This document shows positions 53,358 to 63,268 of a stretch of DNA of 64,000 nt, in pieces (the first letter of the stretch is position 1; each line of letters opens with the position of its first letter). The position numbers and the translations under genes were made by a program. The notes under the pieces are model-generated. The model worked only from the letters and a program-made list of their open reading frames with translations, was not told the origin of the DNA and did not search any database. Origin of the DNA: Bacteroidota bacterium (GTDB taxonomy: Bacteria; Bacteroidota; Ignavibacteria; Palsa-1295); assembly GCA_030706745.1 (NCBI GenBank), contig JAUZNX010000001.1:434001-498000 (forward strand). The letters run 5' to 3'.

Positions 53358-53381
53358 GTAGCACGGCGCGGATTGCCGTGC
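53358..53381 (+). repeat. REP-like palindrome with GTAG head, third type
   Basis: GTAG overlapping gcacggc, loop gcggatt, gccgtgc; 7-bp perfect arms. Different core from the AAGCT type but same head and layout. Confidence 0.6.
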
Positions 53382-53706
53382 CTGGAGCGGATTCGAAGCA
53401 CAGCGCCGGCTGCGCAGCGAATGAGAGCTCACTGCCAGAATGTCATATGCTGACTGGCTTACTTAGTAGGTCTTGCCCGTCCATGTTGATTTCCCATGCA
53501 AGCTTAAGAAAACTAACCCATTTTAGTATTTGAGTTTGTTTTTCATGAAGTATGCCGTTCCAAGCATGTAGTAGTCAATTCTAAAATTCTACACTCGAGC
53601 TCCGGTGAGTCTTTTCGACGCTGATCTCAAAATCTTAGAAAGCTATCAAGTGCCAAACCTGCTTCGGCATCGGGAATAAATAGAAGGACCATGCCATAAG
53701 CAAAAT

Positions 53707-53731
53707 GGTCGAAATCAAGTTGATTTCGACC
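53707..53731 (-). terminator. Intrinsic terminator of the DinB-like gene
   Basis: 12-bp perfect arms ggtcgaaatcaa / ttgatttcgacc around a single base, followed on the minus strand by attttg. It lies 35 bp after the stop of the 53766-54305 gene. Confidence 0.7.
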
Positions 53732-53765
53732 GTTTCTACAAAAATAGTATGACGATGTGACAGTG

Positions 53766-54305
53766 CTACGCCGCCGCCATTGCTGGCTTGGCCACTGCCG
53801 GCGCTGCATCCACTCCATACCAATTATTGCGCGTATTGATCTCCGCGCCGGAAAGCTTGGCATAGAGGAAAAGCTGATGGCGGTAAGCGCAGATGTATTT
53901 CGTCACTGTAAGCAGCGCATCGAAGAGCGTCGTCTCTTCTTTGCTGAACGGATGATACGTCATGCGCGTCAGGTCCGCATCGGAGACGTGGGATAAAACC
54001 TCCCTGATCTCTTCCTTTTCGCGCTCGATCATTTCGGGGAAGTTCTCGAACGTTACCGATTCCGTCGACCACTTCGCTTTCGCGCGGTAATTATCGACCG
54101 CAAGCGATTTGTCCTCTGCCGGGTTGACAAAGTGGCCTGTCATCGTCTTACCGATGTAGCAAAGATACTGTTGAAGCTCAAGCGTGGAGCGCATGTTCTC
54201 GCGTGGACGCCAGTCGGCGTTCTTTGGATCGAGCTTGGTGTACAGGTGCTGGCAAACTGTAAGGTCGTGCAAGATGCTATTCTGGAGTGACTGTTTGATA
54301 CTCAT
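53766..54305 (-). CDS. DinB-like four-helix protein
   Basis: 179 aa from ATG 54305. Four-helix DinB/YfiT-type arrangement: MSIKQSLQNSILHDLTVCQH, WRPRENMRSTLELQQYLCYI, MIEREKEEIREVLSHVSDAD, and a last helix ALLTVTKYICAYRHQLFLYA. The usual three metal-binding His are not all evident: HDL, GHF and RHQ are present in roughly the right helices. DinB proteins act in thiol-dependent or metal-dependent reactions; substrate unknown. The Ala-rich tail is unremarkable. Confidence 0.7.
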   Translation of the reverse strand: MSIKQSLQNSILHDLTVCQHLYTKLDPKNADWRPRENMRSTLELQQYLCYIGKTMTGHFVNPAEDKSLAVDNYRAKAKWSTESVTFENFPEMIEREKEEIREVLSHVSDADLTRMTYHPFSKEETTLFDALLTVTKYICAYRHQLFLYAKLSGAEINTRNNWYGVDAAPAVAKPAMAAA

Positions 54306-54394
54306 GTATGACAAGAAAAAATGGTGACCGCAAATATGCGAGCTATCAATACACTCGGAAGCATGAATGAGTTTTTGAATTCGCGATTGGCTTT

Positions 54395-55429
54395 CTATAG
54401 ACTTCCGCCAACTACCGAAAATAGGATGCCTCCGTAGGTGATTGAGTGATTGCTGACGAATCCGGTGAGATCGATACCAAGATAATCGCTGATTCTGTAT
54501 CCGAACGTCGCTTGTGCTGAGGCGCCCAAACCACCGCCAATGTCATTCGTGAGTGAATCCGCCCTCGGAGAGGCAATGAAGGTGTTGAACGAGGCATGAA
54601 TGACATTCGGACCGGCCTCGATACTCGCCCAGAAATCGCCCTGCTCGAGGCGTGCACCAAACATCAATGCATATTCGCGGACGTCCTGGCTTGCCGATTT
54701 GCCAATTGGCTGTGAAAACAAATCGCTCGCAGAGAGTCCGAACGTGCTGGTGTATCGCAGAGTGGCCTGCATCCAGTCATGACTGCCTGTGAGTGAGATT
54801 CCACCGCCCAATGTATTCAGGGATCCCATGATGGTGCCGATCTGAATAGCACCATAAACTCTGTCCTGCGGCTGCAATGCTGCCACTCGTGTGCGGTAGT
54901 CTCTGTCAAAAGAATGCTCCGAGAGTGGCTCATCGGCTTTCGCTGAATCCACACGTACAGCTTCCGGCGGAGTGCTCGCAGAATTGGTGTTCTCTTTTGA
55001 TGCGGCCGGCATCTCACTAAGCTTGTTGGTGGCGCTGGCGGCACTTGCCGCATGCTCCGAAACAAACTGCGATGACATAGCCAATTTGTCGTGAAGCGGT
55101 GTAACCGAGACCCGACGAGAAGGCAGCGGAGACGAACTGGAATTGCCAGTGCCACTACTTGCTGCTCCAATCGCCGGGAATTCCTCAATCGATTGCCGAG
55201 CTTGTGGGAAGAGAGCCGACACCTCATTTTGTCGGAGGATGAGCGTGGCTATTAGACCAATGCCAACGAGCGCAACGGTCACATACGGCCATGCGCGCCA
55301 TCGTGTCGAAGCACTGAGAGTGGCGGCTCTGACATCGCCCAGGCTGATCGTTGGCTGCGCTGCCTTAAGCGGGCCAAGAAGATCAATATTTTGCCGGGTG
55401 GCAAAAATCTGTTCTCTATTCTGTGTCAT
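54395..55429 (-). CDS. Membrane protein with anti-sigma-like N-terminus and barrel-like C-terminus
   Basis: 344 aa. Residues 1-45 cytoplasmic, one membrane span at 47-66 (WPYVTVALVGIGLIATLIL), a Ser/Ala-rich linker to 170, then a beta-rich domain (GAIQIGTIMGSLNTLGGG, YALMFGARLEQGDFWASIEA, TFGYRISDYLGIDLTGFVS). Overlaps the ECF sigma gene by 4 bp, so it is its likely anti-sigma/sensor. In Bacteroidota, OM-barrel-type domains behind a single membrane span occur in such operons; whether the last domain really inserts in the outer membrane is unclear. Confidence 0.65.
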   Translation of the reverse strand: MTQNREQIFATRQNIDLLGPLKAAQPTISLGDVRAATLSASTRWRAWPYVTVALVGIGLIATLILRQNEVSALFPQARQSIEEFPAIGAASSGTGNSSSSPLPSRRVSVTPLHDKLAMSSQFVSEHAASAASATNKLSEMPAASKENTNSASTPPEAVRVDSAKADEPLSEHSFDRDYRTRVAALQPQDRVYGAIQIGTIMGSLNTLGGGISLTGSHDWMQATLRYTSTFGLSASDLFSQPIGKSASQDVREYALMFGARLEQGDFWASIEAGPNVIHASFNTFIASPRADSLTNDIGGGLGASAQATFGYRISDYLGIDLTGFVSNHSITYGGILFSVVGGSL

Positions 55430-55977
55430 GACTGGAATCCCGGTTCAGGAAGTTTGGGGAAAGAGATCTGTTCAGTTGATAGCGATTCTCGCAAGTCGGT
55501 GCGATCGAGCAGCGTTTCACGAAGCGCTTCGCGGCCACGGGAGAGCCGAGTCTTGATTGCCGAAAGTGACCCGCCTTGAATCGCGCGGATCTCCTCGAGC
55601 GAGAGTCCTGAGATTTCGAAAAGCAAAATTGCCTCCCGCTGTTTCTCAGGGAGTGCACCCAGCGCGACCAACAAAAGGTCCAGATCGAACGAGGACTCGC
55701 GTGAGTTCTCATATCCAATATGCATGGCTTCCTCGAGTTGCGCGAATATTCTGAGTCGCCAGCTCCGGCGTTTATGCAAGCGGTGCGCGATCGTGAACAA
55801 ATAGCTCTTGAACGCTTGGGGACTCCGCAGCGTGGGGTATCCCTTATGGGCCTCCAGAACCGTGTCGCTCAGGAGATCGGCAGCATCATCTTTCGAGCAC
55901 GTCAGTCCGAGGGAAAAGCGCCAAAGGCTCTCCCAATACTTTTCGATCAGTGCCCAGAATTGTTGTTCGACCTGCAT
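55426..55977 (-). CDS. ECF RNA polymerase sigma factor
   Basis: 183 aa. Region 2 (FWALIEKYWESLWRFSLGLT, CSKDDAADLLSDTVLEAHKG, then FKSYLFTIAHRLHKRRSWR) and region 4 (LPEKQREAILLFEISGLSLE, EIRAIQGGSLSAIKTRLSRG). Both match ECF sigma-70 closely. Its stop overlaps the start of the membrane protein gene, the standard sigma/anti-sigma coupling, so activity is probably controlled by that protein. Confidence 0.92.
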   Translation of the reverse strand: MQVEQQFWALIEKYWESLWRFSLGLTCSKDDAADLLSDTVLEAHKGYPTLRSPQAFKSYLFTIAHRLHKRRSWRLRIFAQLEEAMHIGYENSRESSFDLDLLLVALGALPEKQREAILLFEISGLSLEEIRAIQGGSLSAIKTRLSRGREALRETLLDRTDLRESLSTEQISFPKLPEPGFQS

Positions 55978-56106
55978 GCGACAGTAAGTGACGCAACCCG
56001 CAAAAAAGTCACATCGGTTCTTCGCGAGATTCTATCATGAAAGGCAAAAGCCAGCAAGGACGCCGCTACGCGTCCCTGCTGACTTTCGATTGCCGAAAGA
56101 TCTGAT

Positions 56107-56568
56107 TTATTTTCCGATCTTGACCTCGCGCTCGCGTGGCTTTTCAGGCTCGCGCTTCGGAATGCGGATTTCGAGCACGCCATCGATGAAGTTCGCTTCT
56201 ATGGCGTCTTCATTCAGATTGGCCGGCAAGGCGAACTGACGGACGAACTCCCCATGCGAACGCTCGATGCGGTGAAAGCTCTCTTGCTTGCTTTCTTCCG
56301 TGCGCTTTTTCTCGCCCCGAAGTGTGAGTGCGCCTTCTGAAAGCGTAATCTTCACGTCCTCGGCTGTCATGCCCGGCAATTCGGCGCGAACATAGACGTT
56401 CTCCTTCGACTCGGAAATATCCACGCGCGGCGCGAACGTGCCTAACTCGACATGAATGCCTTGCTGGATGCCGTTTGTGATCGCACCCTCCACATCGTTG
56501 AATAATCTTCGGAGCTTTTGCGAGGCGACTTCGAAATCTTTACGTGGCTCCCATCGGTATACTGTCAT
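56107..56568 (-). CDS. Small heat-shock protein, Hsp20/alpha-crystallin family
   Basis: 153 aa. Holdase chaperone. The alpha-crystallin domain spans residues 50-140: FAPRVDISESKENVYVRAEL, PGMTAEDVKITLSEGALTLRG, HRIERSHGEFVRQFALPANL, DGVLEIRIPKRE, with the final I-x-I/V-type tail EREVKIGK. A conserved SLxI-like part precedes. Normal length. Located near dnaK. Confidence 0.93.
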   Translation of the reverse strand: MTVYRWEPRKDFEVASQKLRRLFNDVEGAITNGIQQGIHVELGTFAPRVDISESKENVYVRAELPGMTAEDVKITLSEGALTLRGEKKRTEESKQESFHRIERSHGEFVRQFALPANLNEDAIEANFIDGVLEIRIPKREPEKPREREVKIGK

Positions 56569-56818
56569 TGCAGTTTCTGTTATGTGAATGAGAAATAGTT
56601 TTGAGTGACACGCTTCGGTGTACTCGCTAATTGCCCTCTGGTATCAAGAAGGAACATGCCAACCTGCCAATCATTAGAAATCAGCGCAATTTCGCAGTGA
56701 AGCAAGAAGTCTACACTGACACTCTGTCAGAGATTCGCCGCAAATTTGTCGCGACTTCGGACAGTCTTGCATTCGAGCTCGTCATGGAATCTTTCGCCAT
56801 TACGATTCGGTTGCGTGC

Positions 56819-56844
56819 CGCGCGGAGATGATCGGTCATCTCCG
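56819..56844. repeat. Palindrome, left copy of inverted pair
   Basis: cggagatga-tcgg-tcatctccg. The 22-mer at 56819-56840 is the exact inverse complement of 57771-57792 inside thiD. Confidence 0.75.
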
Positions 56845-56850
56845 TTGGAC

Positions 56851-56945
56851 TTCCGATGGGGGTGTCACTCACGATAGTTAGGTGAGCGGCTGAGATCATA
56901 CCCCGGGGACCTGATCTGGATCATGCCAGCGTGGGAAAAGCGGAA
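56851..56945 (+). promoter_or_regulatory. TPP riboswitch (THI element)
   Basis: P1 closes ttccg with cggaa. Inside are gggggtgtc, the ggctgagatcatacc half and the cctgatctggat plus catgccagcgtgggaaa half that bind the pyrimidine and pyrophosphate of thiamine pyrophosphate. It should repress the thi operon that follows when TPP is high. Confidence 0.95.
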
Positions 56946-56961
56946 ACATTTGGCTCAGAGC

Positions 56962-57031
56962 GGATAGAGGAATGTGGAGAGAGGATAGTGAATAACTCTT
57001 CCTCCACTATCCACTATCCACTTTCCACTAT
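56962..57031. repeat. Inverted heptamer array between riboswitch and thiD
   Basis: Left arm ggataga, ggaatgt, ggagaga, ggatagt, gaataac; right arm tcttcct, ccactat, ccactat, ccacttt, ccactat. ggatagtg (56983-56990) pairs with two copies of cactatcc (57005-57019), hiding the GTG start of thiD in a hairpin. Confidence 0.65.
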
Positions 57032-57842
57032 TGCACTAAGCATTGCTGCCAGCGATCCGACAGGAGGCGCAGGCATTCAGGCTGACCTGAAGGTTCTTCA
57101 GACTTTCGGAGTCCATGGTCTTTCCGCAATAACCGCAATCACGGCACAGAATACCCTTGGCGTTCGGAGCGTCTGGCCTGTGCCCGCCGAGTCTCTTCAA
57201 TCCCAACTCAACGCTCTCCGCGAAGACATTCCGTTTTCCATCATCAAAATCGGTGCGCTTGGTTCACGCGAGGCAGTAGAAGTTGTGGTAGATTTCGTTG
57301 CTGGCGGAGAGTACACGGTGATTCTCGACCCGGTTATTCAGCCAACGAGTGGACGGGAGTTGACAAGTTCAGACGCTGTGGATATGATGGTAAATAGACT
57401 ATTCCCACACGTCACGCTACTCACGCCGAATATCCTCGAGGCAGAAGTACTGCTCGGCAGGAAGATTGCATCGTTCGATGAGATGGAAGATGCTGCTCGA
57501 TCCATTCTCGCACTTGGACCGAAGAGCGTGCTCTTAAAAGGCGGGCATGTGAATAGTGTTGATCGCGTGCAGGATCTCTTCCTCGATCACGAAGGTGCAA
57601 CAACATTTTCATCGCCACGTATTTCTGGCGATTTACATGGCTCGGGCTGTATGCTTTCATCCGCAATCGCCGCATTGCTTGTGCACGATGCAGACATGCT
57701 GAACGCCATCGAGCAGGCACGAGAGTTCGTGCATCAAGTTCGCGCATCCGCAATGCAAATCGGCGGCGGGGATGACCGATCATCTCCGCGCGGGCAACGT
57801 ATCGCTTCGCCAATAAGCTTTATTCCTGACTTTGTCGCTTAA
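56988..57842 (+). CDS. thiD: Hydroxymethylpyrimidine/phosphomethylpyrimidine kinase
   Basis: 284 aa. Phosphorylates HMP and HMP-P to HMP-PP for thiamine synthesis. SIAASDPTGGAGIQADLKV at the N-terminus, HGLSAITAITAQNTLGVRS, DPVIQPTSGRELT, LLTPNILEAEVLLG, VLLKGGHVNS, and DLHGSGCMLSSAIAALLV with the catalytic Cys. GTG 56988 is the only plausible start, as no ATG, GTG or TTG lies between it and SIAASDP. The first 20 residues come from the heptamer array, and the C-terminal GDDRSSPRGQ from a repeat palindrome. First gene of the operon, right after the TPP riboswitch. Confidence 0.9.
   Translation: MNNSSSTIHYPLSTIALSIAASDPTGGAGIQADLKVLQTFGVHGLSAITAITAQNTLGVRSVWPVPAESLQSQLNALREDIPFSIIKIGALGSREAVEVVVDFVAGGEYTVILDPVIQPTSGRELTSSDAVDMMVNRLFPHVTLLTPNILEAEVLLGRKIASFDEMEDAARSILALGPKSVLLKGGHVNSVDRVQDLFLDHEGATTFSSPRISGDLHGSGCMLSSAIAALLVHDADMLNAIEQAREFVHQVRASAMQIGGGDDRSSPRGQRIASPISFIPDFVA
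57771..57792. repeat. Palindrome, right copy, inside thiD
   Basis: gatgaccgatcatctccgcg plus cg; exact inverse complement of 56819-56840. In frame near the thiD C-terminus. Confidence 0.7.
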
Positions 57843-59753
<1,911 letters not shown>

Positions 59754-59781
59754 GTCACATTCGTCACATCCAACCCACACC

Positions 59782-60939
59782 ATGAGCAATCATCCTCACG
59801 TCATCGTTGGCGGCGGCATCATCGGTCTTTCGATCGGATGGGAACTGCTGCGCAATGGGGCGGAGCACGTCGAGATTTACGAGGCAGGTGAAGCCGTTCG
59901 GAGCGGTGCGACATGGGTCGCGGCTGGAATGCTCGCGCCACGCGCTGAAGCGAACTTCGAGGAAGTCGGTATCTATCATGCGGGCGTGGCGAGCTTGAAT
60001 GCCTATCCGGACTTTCTCGCGAGGCTTGAAGAAGACGCGAATGAGGTGCCGCGACTCGATACTTGTGGCTCGCTCATGATCGCGACGAACATCGATGACA
60101 AGCGCGAACTCGATCGTCAGTTCGAATTCCGCAAACGCATCGGGTGTCCCGCCGAGCGGCTGGATGGAACTGCTGCGCGCGAGCGCGAGCCATTGCTGGG
60201 ACCACGCGTGACCTCCGCCCTTTGGCTCGATGGTGACGCACAGATCAACAATCGTACGCTGGCACTCGCACTAAAGCAAGCATACTTGAAGCGGGGAGGA
60301 CTCTTGCACGAACATACTCGCGTTCAAGCCGTTACTCGAGATGGCGATCGGTTGGGCGTGCGGACAAGCTCCAGCTTGCCCGCGCTCGAACTGGAGTTCG
60401 CCCATACCCAGGCGGCTACGGTCACGATTGCGACTGGCGCCAATGTGCAGATCGAAGGAATCGATCCGATTCCCGTGCGTCCGGTCAAGGGACAGATGAT
60501 TGGATTACGCGCGGAGCCATTTGCTATGCTACGCCAACCAATCCTTGCGACGAAAGCATATTTGGTGCCGAAAGATGATACACGCCTTCTCATTGGCACC
60601 ACTGCAGAGGAAGTAGGTTTTGACAAGCGCGTGACCGCCGGACCGATCCTGAATATCTTGCATCGCGCCTGGGAAATGGTCCCCGCGATCTACGAACTCG
60701 AAATTGAAGAGATCCTAACCGGGTTCCGTCCGACCCCACGCGATCACAAGCCGATCGTGGGACGCGGCACGACTGACAATCTATATTATGCCACGGGACA
60801 CTATCGTCACGGCATCTTACACGCGCCGCTGGCCGCTCGCATGATTGCCGACTTGATCGTTGCCAACAAGTGGGACGCCCGATTCGATGAGTTTTTGCCA
60901 TCACGCTTCCTGTCAAAGAAGGAGCCGGTCGCCGCATGA
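59782..60939 (+). CDS. thiO: Glycine oxidase ThiO
   Basis: 385 aa. FAD enzyme making iminoglycine (dehydroglycine) for the thiazole ring. N-terminal Rossmann VIVGGGIIGLSIGWELLRNG, RSGATWVAAGMLAPRAEA, and C-terminal ILTGFRPTPRDHKPIVGRGT with LYYATGHYRHGILHAPLAA, diagnostic for ThiO. A REP-like palindrome is read through near residue 198. Overlaps thiS by 4 bp. Oxygen-dependent ThiO points to an aerobic organism. Confidence 0.92.
   Translation: MSNHPHVIVGGGIIGLSIGWELLRNGAEHVEIYEAGEAVRSGATWVAAGMLAPRAEANFEEVGIYHAGVASLNAYPDFLARLEEDANEVPRLDTCGSLMIATNIDDKRELDRQFEFRKRIGCPAERLDGTAAREREPLLGPRVTSALWLDGDAQINNRTLALALKQAYLKRGGLLHEHTRVQAVTRDGDRLGVRTSSSLPALELEFAHTQAATVTIATGANVQIEGIDPIPVRPVKGQMIGLRAEPFAMLRQPILATKAYLVPKDDTRLLIGTTAEEVGFDKRVTAGPILNILHRAWEMVPAIYELEIEEILTGFRPTPRDHKPIVGRGTTDNLYYATGHYRHGILHAPLAARMIADLIVANKWDARFDEFLPSRFLSKKEPVAA
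60363..60380. repeat. REP-like core inside thiO
   Basis: Core gacaagct-cc-agcttgcc within coding sequence, without the GTAG head; left arm has one base different. Same family as 9487 and 36914. Confidence 0.5.
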
Positions 60940-61136
60940 AGCTCATCGTCAGTGGCACCGAGTGGGAGTTCGAGAGTGCGGTGAACGTTTCTGCGCTGAT
61001 CGAGCGCCTTGCGCTCGATCAGCGCAGCGTTGCCGTGGCCGTGAACGATGAGGTTGTACGCCGCAGTACGTGGCCAGAGCGCGAGCTTCGCGATGGCGAC
61101 CGCGTGGAGATTGTGCGTGCGGTGCAAGGAGGATGA
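60936..61136 (+). CDS. thiS: Sulfur carrier protein ThiS
   Basis: 66 aa, ubiquitin-like. MKLIVSGTEWEFESAVNVSA, VAVNDEVVRRSTWPERELRD, GDRVEIVRAVQGG. The C-terminal Gly-Gly is the site of thiocarboxylate formation by ThiF. Start overlaps thiO's stop (ATGA). Confidence 0.95.
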   Translation: MKLIVSGTEWEFESAVNVSALIERLALDQRSVAVAVNDEVVRRSTWPERELRDGDRVEIVRAVQGG

Positions 61137-61147
61137 TTTCTTTTTTT

Positions 61148-61216
61148 GTCACCCGGAACGGAGTTCGACTCCGCAAATCTCCGCTCCGCGAAGCTTTGCT
61201 CAGCTCGGAATGACGG
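61148..61216. repeat. Interspersed repeat of GTCAT..GGAATGAC type
   Basis: Begins gtcacccggaacgg and ends ctcggaatgacgg, with an internal hairpin cggagt-tcg-actccg. It fills the 104-bp gap between thiS and thiG inside the operon. Confidence 0.6.
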
Positions 61217-61240
61217 ATCAAAAGGATTATTGGGATAATT

Positions 61241-62053
61241 ATGGATGTTTTTCGAATCGCTGACAAAGAATTTAGCTCGCGCCTGATCCTCGGCACGGCG
61301 CGCTACATCAGCCCGGAGATCATGTTGCAGTCTATCGAAGCAAGTGGCGCCGAGATGATTACCGTTTCCATTCGTCGGCACAATGTGCTGGATAAGTCGC
61401 ATGAAAGCGTGTTCGGGCTGCTACGCAATGGGCCGTATCATCTGCTTCCAAACACGGCGGGATGTTATACGGCGAAAGAGGCAGTGCTCACCGCCGAGTT
61501 GGCGCGTGAGGTTCTCGAAACGAATTGGATTAAGCTCGAAGTCATTGGCGACGATGAAACGCTGATGCCGGACGTAACGGAGTTGCTGAAGGCAGCGGCC
61601 GAACTTGTTTCACTCGGCTTCATCGTCATGCCATACACAAACGATGATCCGATCACGTGCCGCAAGCTTGCGGACATGGGCTGCGCGTGCGTGATGCCGC
61701 TCGGCGCACCCATCGGAAGCGGCGCGGGCATTCGGAATCCATACAACATTCAAATTATTCGCGAGCTGATTTCGCTGCCGGTGATCATCGATGCCGGAAT
61801 CGGCACGGCTTCACACGCCGCATTAGCGATGGAGCTTGGCGCCGATGCCATTCTGCTCAACACCGCAATTTCCTGTGCGGAGCATCCTGTCATGATGGCC
61901 CGCGCAATGCGGCTCGGAGTTGAAGCGGGACGAATGGCCTATCAAGCTGGCCGGATTCCAGAGAAGCTATACGCAGAGCGATCGAGTCCAATCCAGGGAA
62001 TAGCCACATCCCCATTTTTATCCAGGATGGCACAAGGAGTGATTCGTGATTGA
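61241..62053 (+). CDS. thiG: Thiazole synthase ThiG
   Basis: 270 aa. TIM-barrel enzyme that condenses deoxyxylulose 5-phosphate, dehydroglycine and ThiS-thiocarboxylate. [55 protein letters not shown] with the Schiff-base Lys, [55 protein letters not shown]. Overlaps the next gene by 8 bp. Confidence 0.97.
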   Translation: MDVFRIADKEFSSRLILGTARYISPEIMLQSIEASGAEMITVSIRRHNVLDKSHESVFGLLRNGPYHLLPNTAGCYTAKEAVLTAELAREVLETNWIKLEVIGDDETLMPDVTELLKAAAELVSLGFIVMPYTNDDPITCRKLADMGCACVMPLGAPIGSGAGIRNPYNIQIIRELISLPVIIDAGIGTASHAALAMELGADAILLNTAISCAEHPVMMARAMRLGVEAGRMAYQAGRIPEKLYAERSSPIQGIATSPFLSRMAQGVIRD

Positions 62054-62648
62054 CTTCCGGCTGTACGTTGTGAGTAATCGACAGATGCGGGGCGATCTCG
62101 TCGTGTTCGCACGCGAAGCCGCCGCTTATGGATTGCGCGCACTGCAATTGCGCGAGAAAGATCTTTCGACGCGCGCGTTGCTTGCGCTCGCTCTTCAGAT
62201 TCGCGAGGTAGCGCCGGAGCTTCAACTCTTCATCAACGATCGGCCCGATGTCGCGCTGGCTTGCAGCGCAGCCGGTATCCAGGCGTCCGAAGCGGGCTGG
62301 CCTGCCCACCGTCTGCACCAGAGCTTCGATCTCTTGTGCGGCAAGAGCATGCATTCGGTCGGACCGATGACGGATTGGTCTGGTGTTGATTTCGCTACTT
62401 TCGGACCTGTCTTCGCAACTCCGTCGAAAACTGAACTTGGCATTGGCCCTCGCGGGCTCGGCGCGCTTCGGCAGACAGCCGAGTTGGCGCCAGTCCCGGT
62501 CTTCGCGATCGGCGGCATGACGCCAGAACGCGCCGCGCGATGCCGCGAGAATGGCGCACAAGGGGTCGCAGTGATGTCCGACTTGCTGCTGGCCTCCGAC
62601 CTTCGTGCGCGTCTCCAGGAGTACGAATCCGCTCTTGGCCAACTATGA
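62046..62648 (+). CDS. tenI: Thiazole tautomerase, TenI-like
   Basis: 200 aa from GTG 62046, overlapping thiG. ThiE/TenI TIM barrel, but where ThiE has VHLGQ-D-P this protein has [10 protein letters not shown], and it retains MHSV and [16 protein letters not shown] plus [12 protein letters not shown], the TenI pattern. Probably aromatises the thiazole phosphate product of ThiG. Assigning TenI instead of a second ThiE rests on these motif differences and on the presence of a true ThiE downstream. Confidence 0.75.
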   Translation: MIDFRLYVVSNRQMRGDLVVFAREAAAYGLRALQLREKDLSTRALLALALQIREVAPELQLFINDRPDVALACSAAGIQASEAGWPAHRLHQSFDLLCGKSMHSVGPMTDWSGVDFATFGPVFATPSKTELGIGPRGLGALRQTAELAPVPVFAIGGMTPERAARCRENGAQGVAVMSDLLLASDLRARLQEYESALGQL

Positions 62649-63268
62649 TATACGACCTCACGGGCCTGCATGTTATTGTGGGTGGCGATCGTGCCATCGA
62701 GTTAGCCACGCTTGCCGATCAACTTGGTGCGAGCGTGATTCAGCTTCGAGAAAAAGATAGACCTCTCGGGGAAATACTCGACGTCGCCGACGCGATTCGA
62801 ACTCGCGTGACGCATGCTGCCTTCATCATCAACGATCGGGCAGACATTGCGCGCGCCGTTCATGCCGATGGCGTGCATCTTGGTAGTGACGATCTGCCTG
62901 TCGAATACGCTCGCGTCTTGCTAGGGCCCGATGCAATCATTGGCGCCACATGCGGCTCGTTAACTGAAGCTATGGAAGCGCAAACTGTTGGGGCAAATTA
63001 TATTGGCTTCGGTCATATCTATCCAACCCGTTCCAAAGAAAAGCGAACGCCGCAGAAGACTCTGCAAGAGGTCTCTGATTTTGCGTCGGCTATTTCCGTC
63101 CCGCTTATTGCCATTGGCGGCATTACACCTGCGAACGCTGCGCCAGTACTTCAAGCCGGAGCTTCTGGTATCGCCGTAATTGGCGCAATTCAAAATTCTG
63201 ACGATCCGGCGCGGACGATTCGCGAGTTGCTCGCGCTTGTGAACCTTCGCGCCACGCCGCAGCCATGA
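62645..63268 (+). CDS. thiE: Thiamine phosphate synthase
   Basis: 207 aa from ATG 62645 (ATGA overlap with tenI). Joins HMP-PP and thiazole phosphate. ASVIQLREKDRPLGEIL, AFIINDRADIARAVHADGVH, HLGSDDLPVEYARVLLG, YIGFGHIYPTRSKEKRTPQK, PLIAIGGITPANAAPV with the phosphate-binding Gly-Gly. All canonical ThiE landmarks present. Confidence 0.92.
   Translation: MIYDLTGLHVIVGGDRAIELATLADQLGASVIQLREKDRPLGEILDVADAIRTRVTHAAFIINDRADIARAVHADGVHLGSDDLPVEYARVLLGPDAIIGATCGSLTEAMEAQTVGANYIGFGHIYPTRSKEKRTPQKTLQEVSDFASAISVPLIAIGGITPANAAPVLQAGASGIAVIGAIQNSDDPARTIRELLALVNLRATPQP

Larger units (their letters stand above)
53285..53765. other. Intergenic, about 480 bp, with one REP unit and one terminator
   Basis: Contains the REP palindrome at 53358 and the hairpin at 53707. 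No clear CIRCE element (the HrcA operator) upstream of dnaK and no sequence-supported gene. The stretch 53455-53640 shows nothing recognisable. Confidence 0.5.

Noticed and set aside
56631-56831. 66-codon plus-strand frame before the riboswitch
   Set aside because: Ends in a repeat palindrome, has no start signal and no similarity; composition not convincing.
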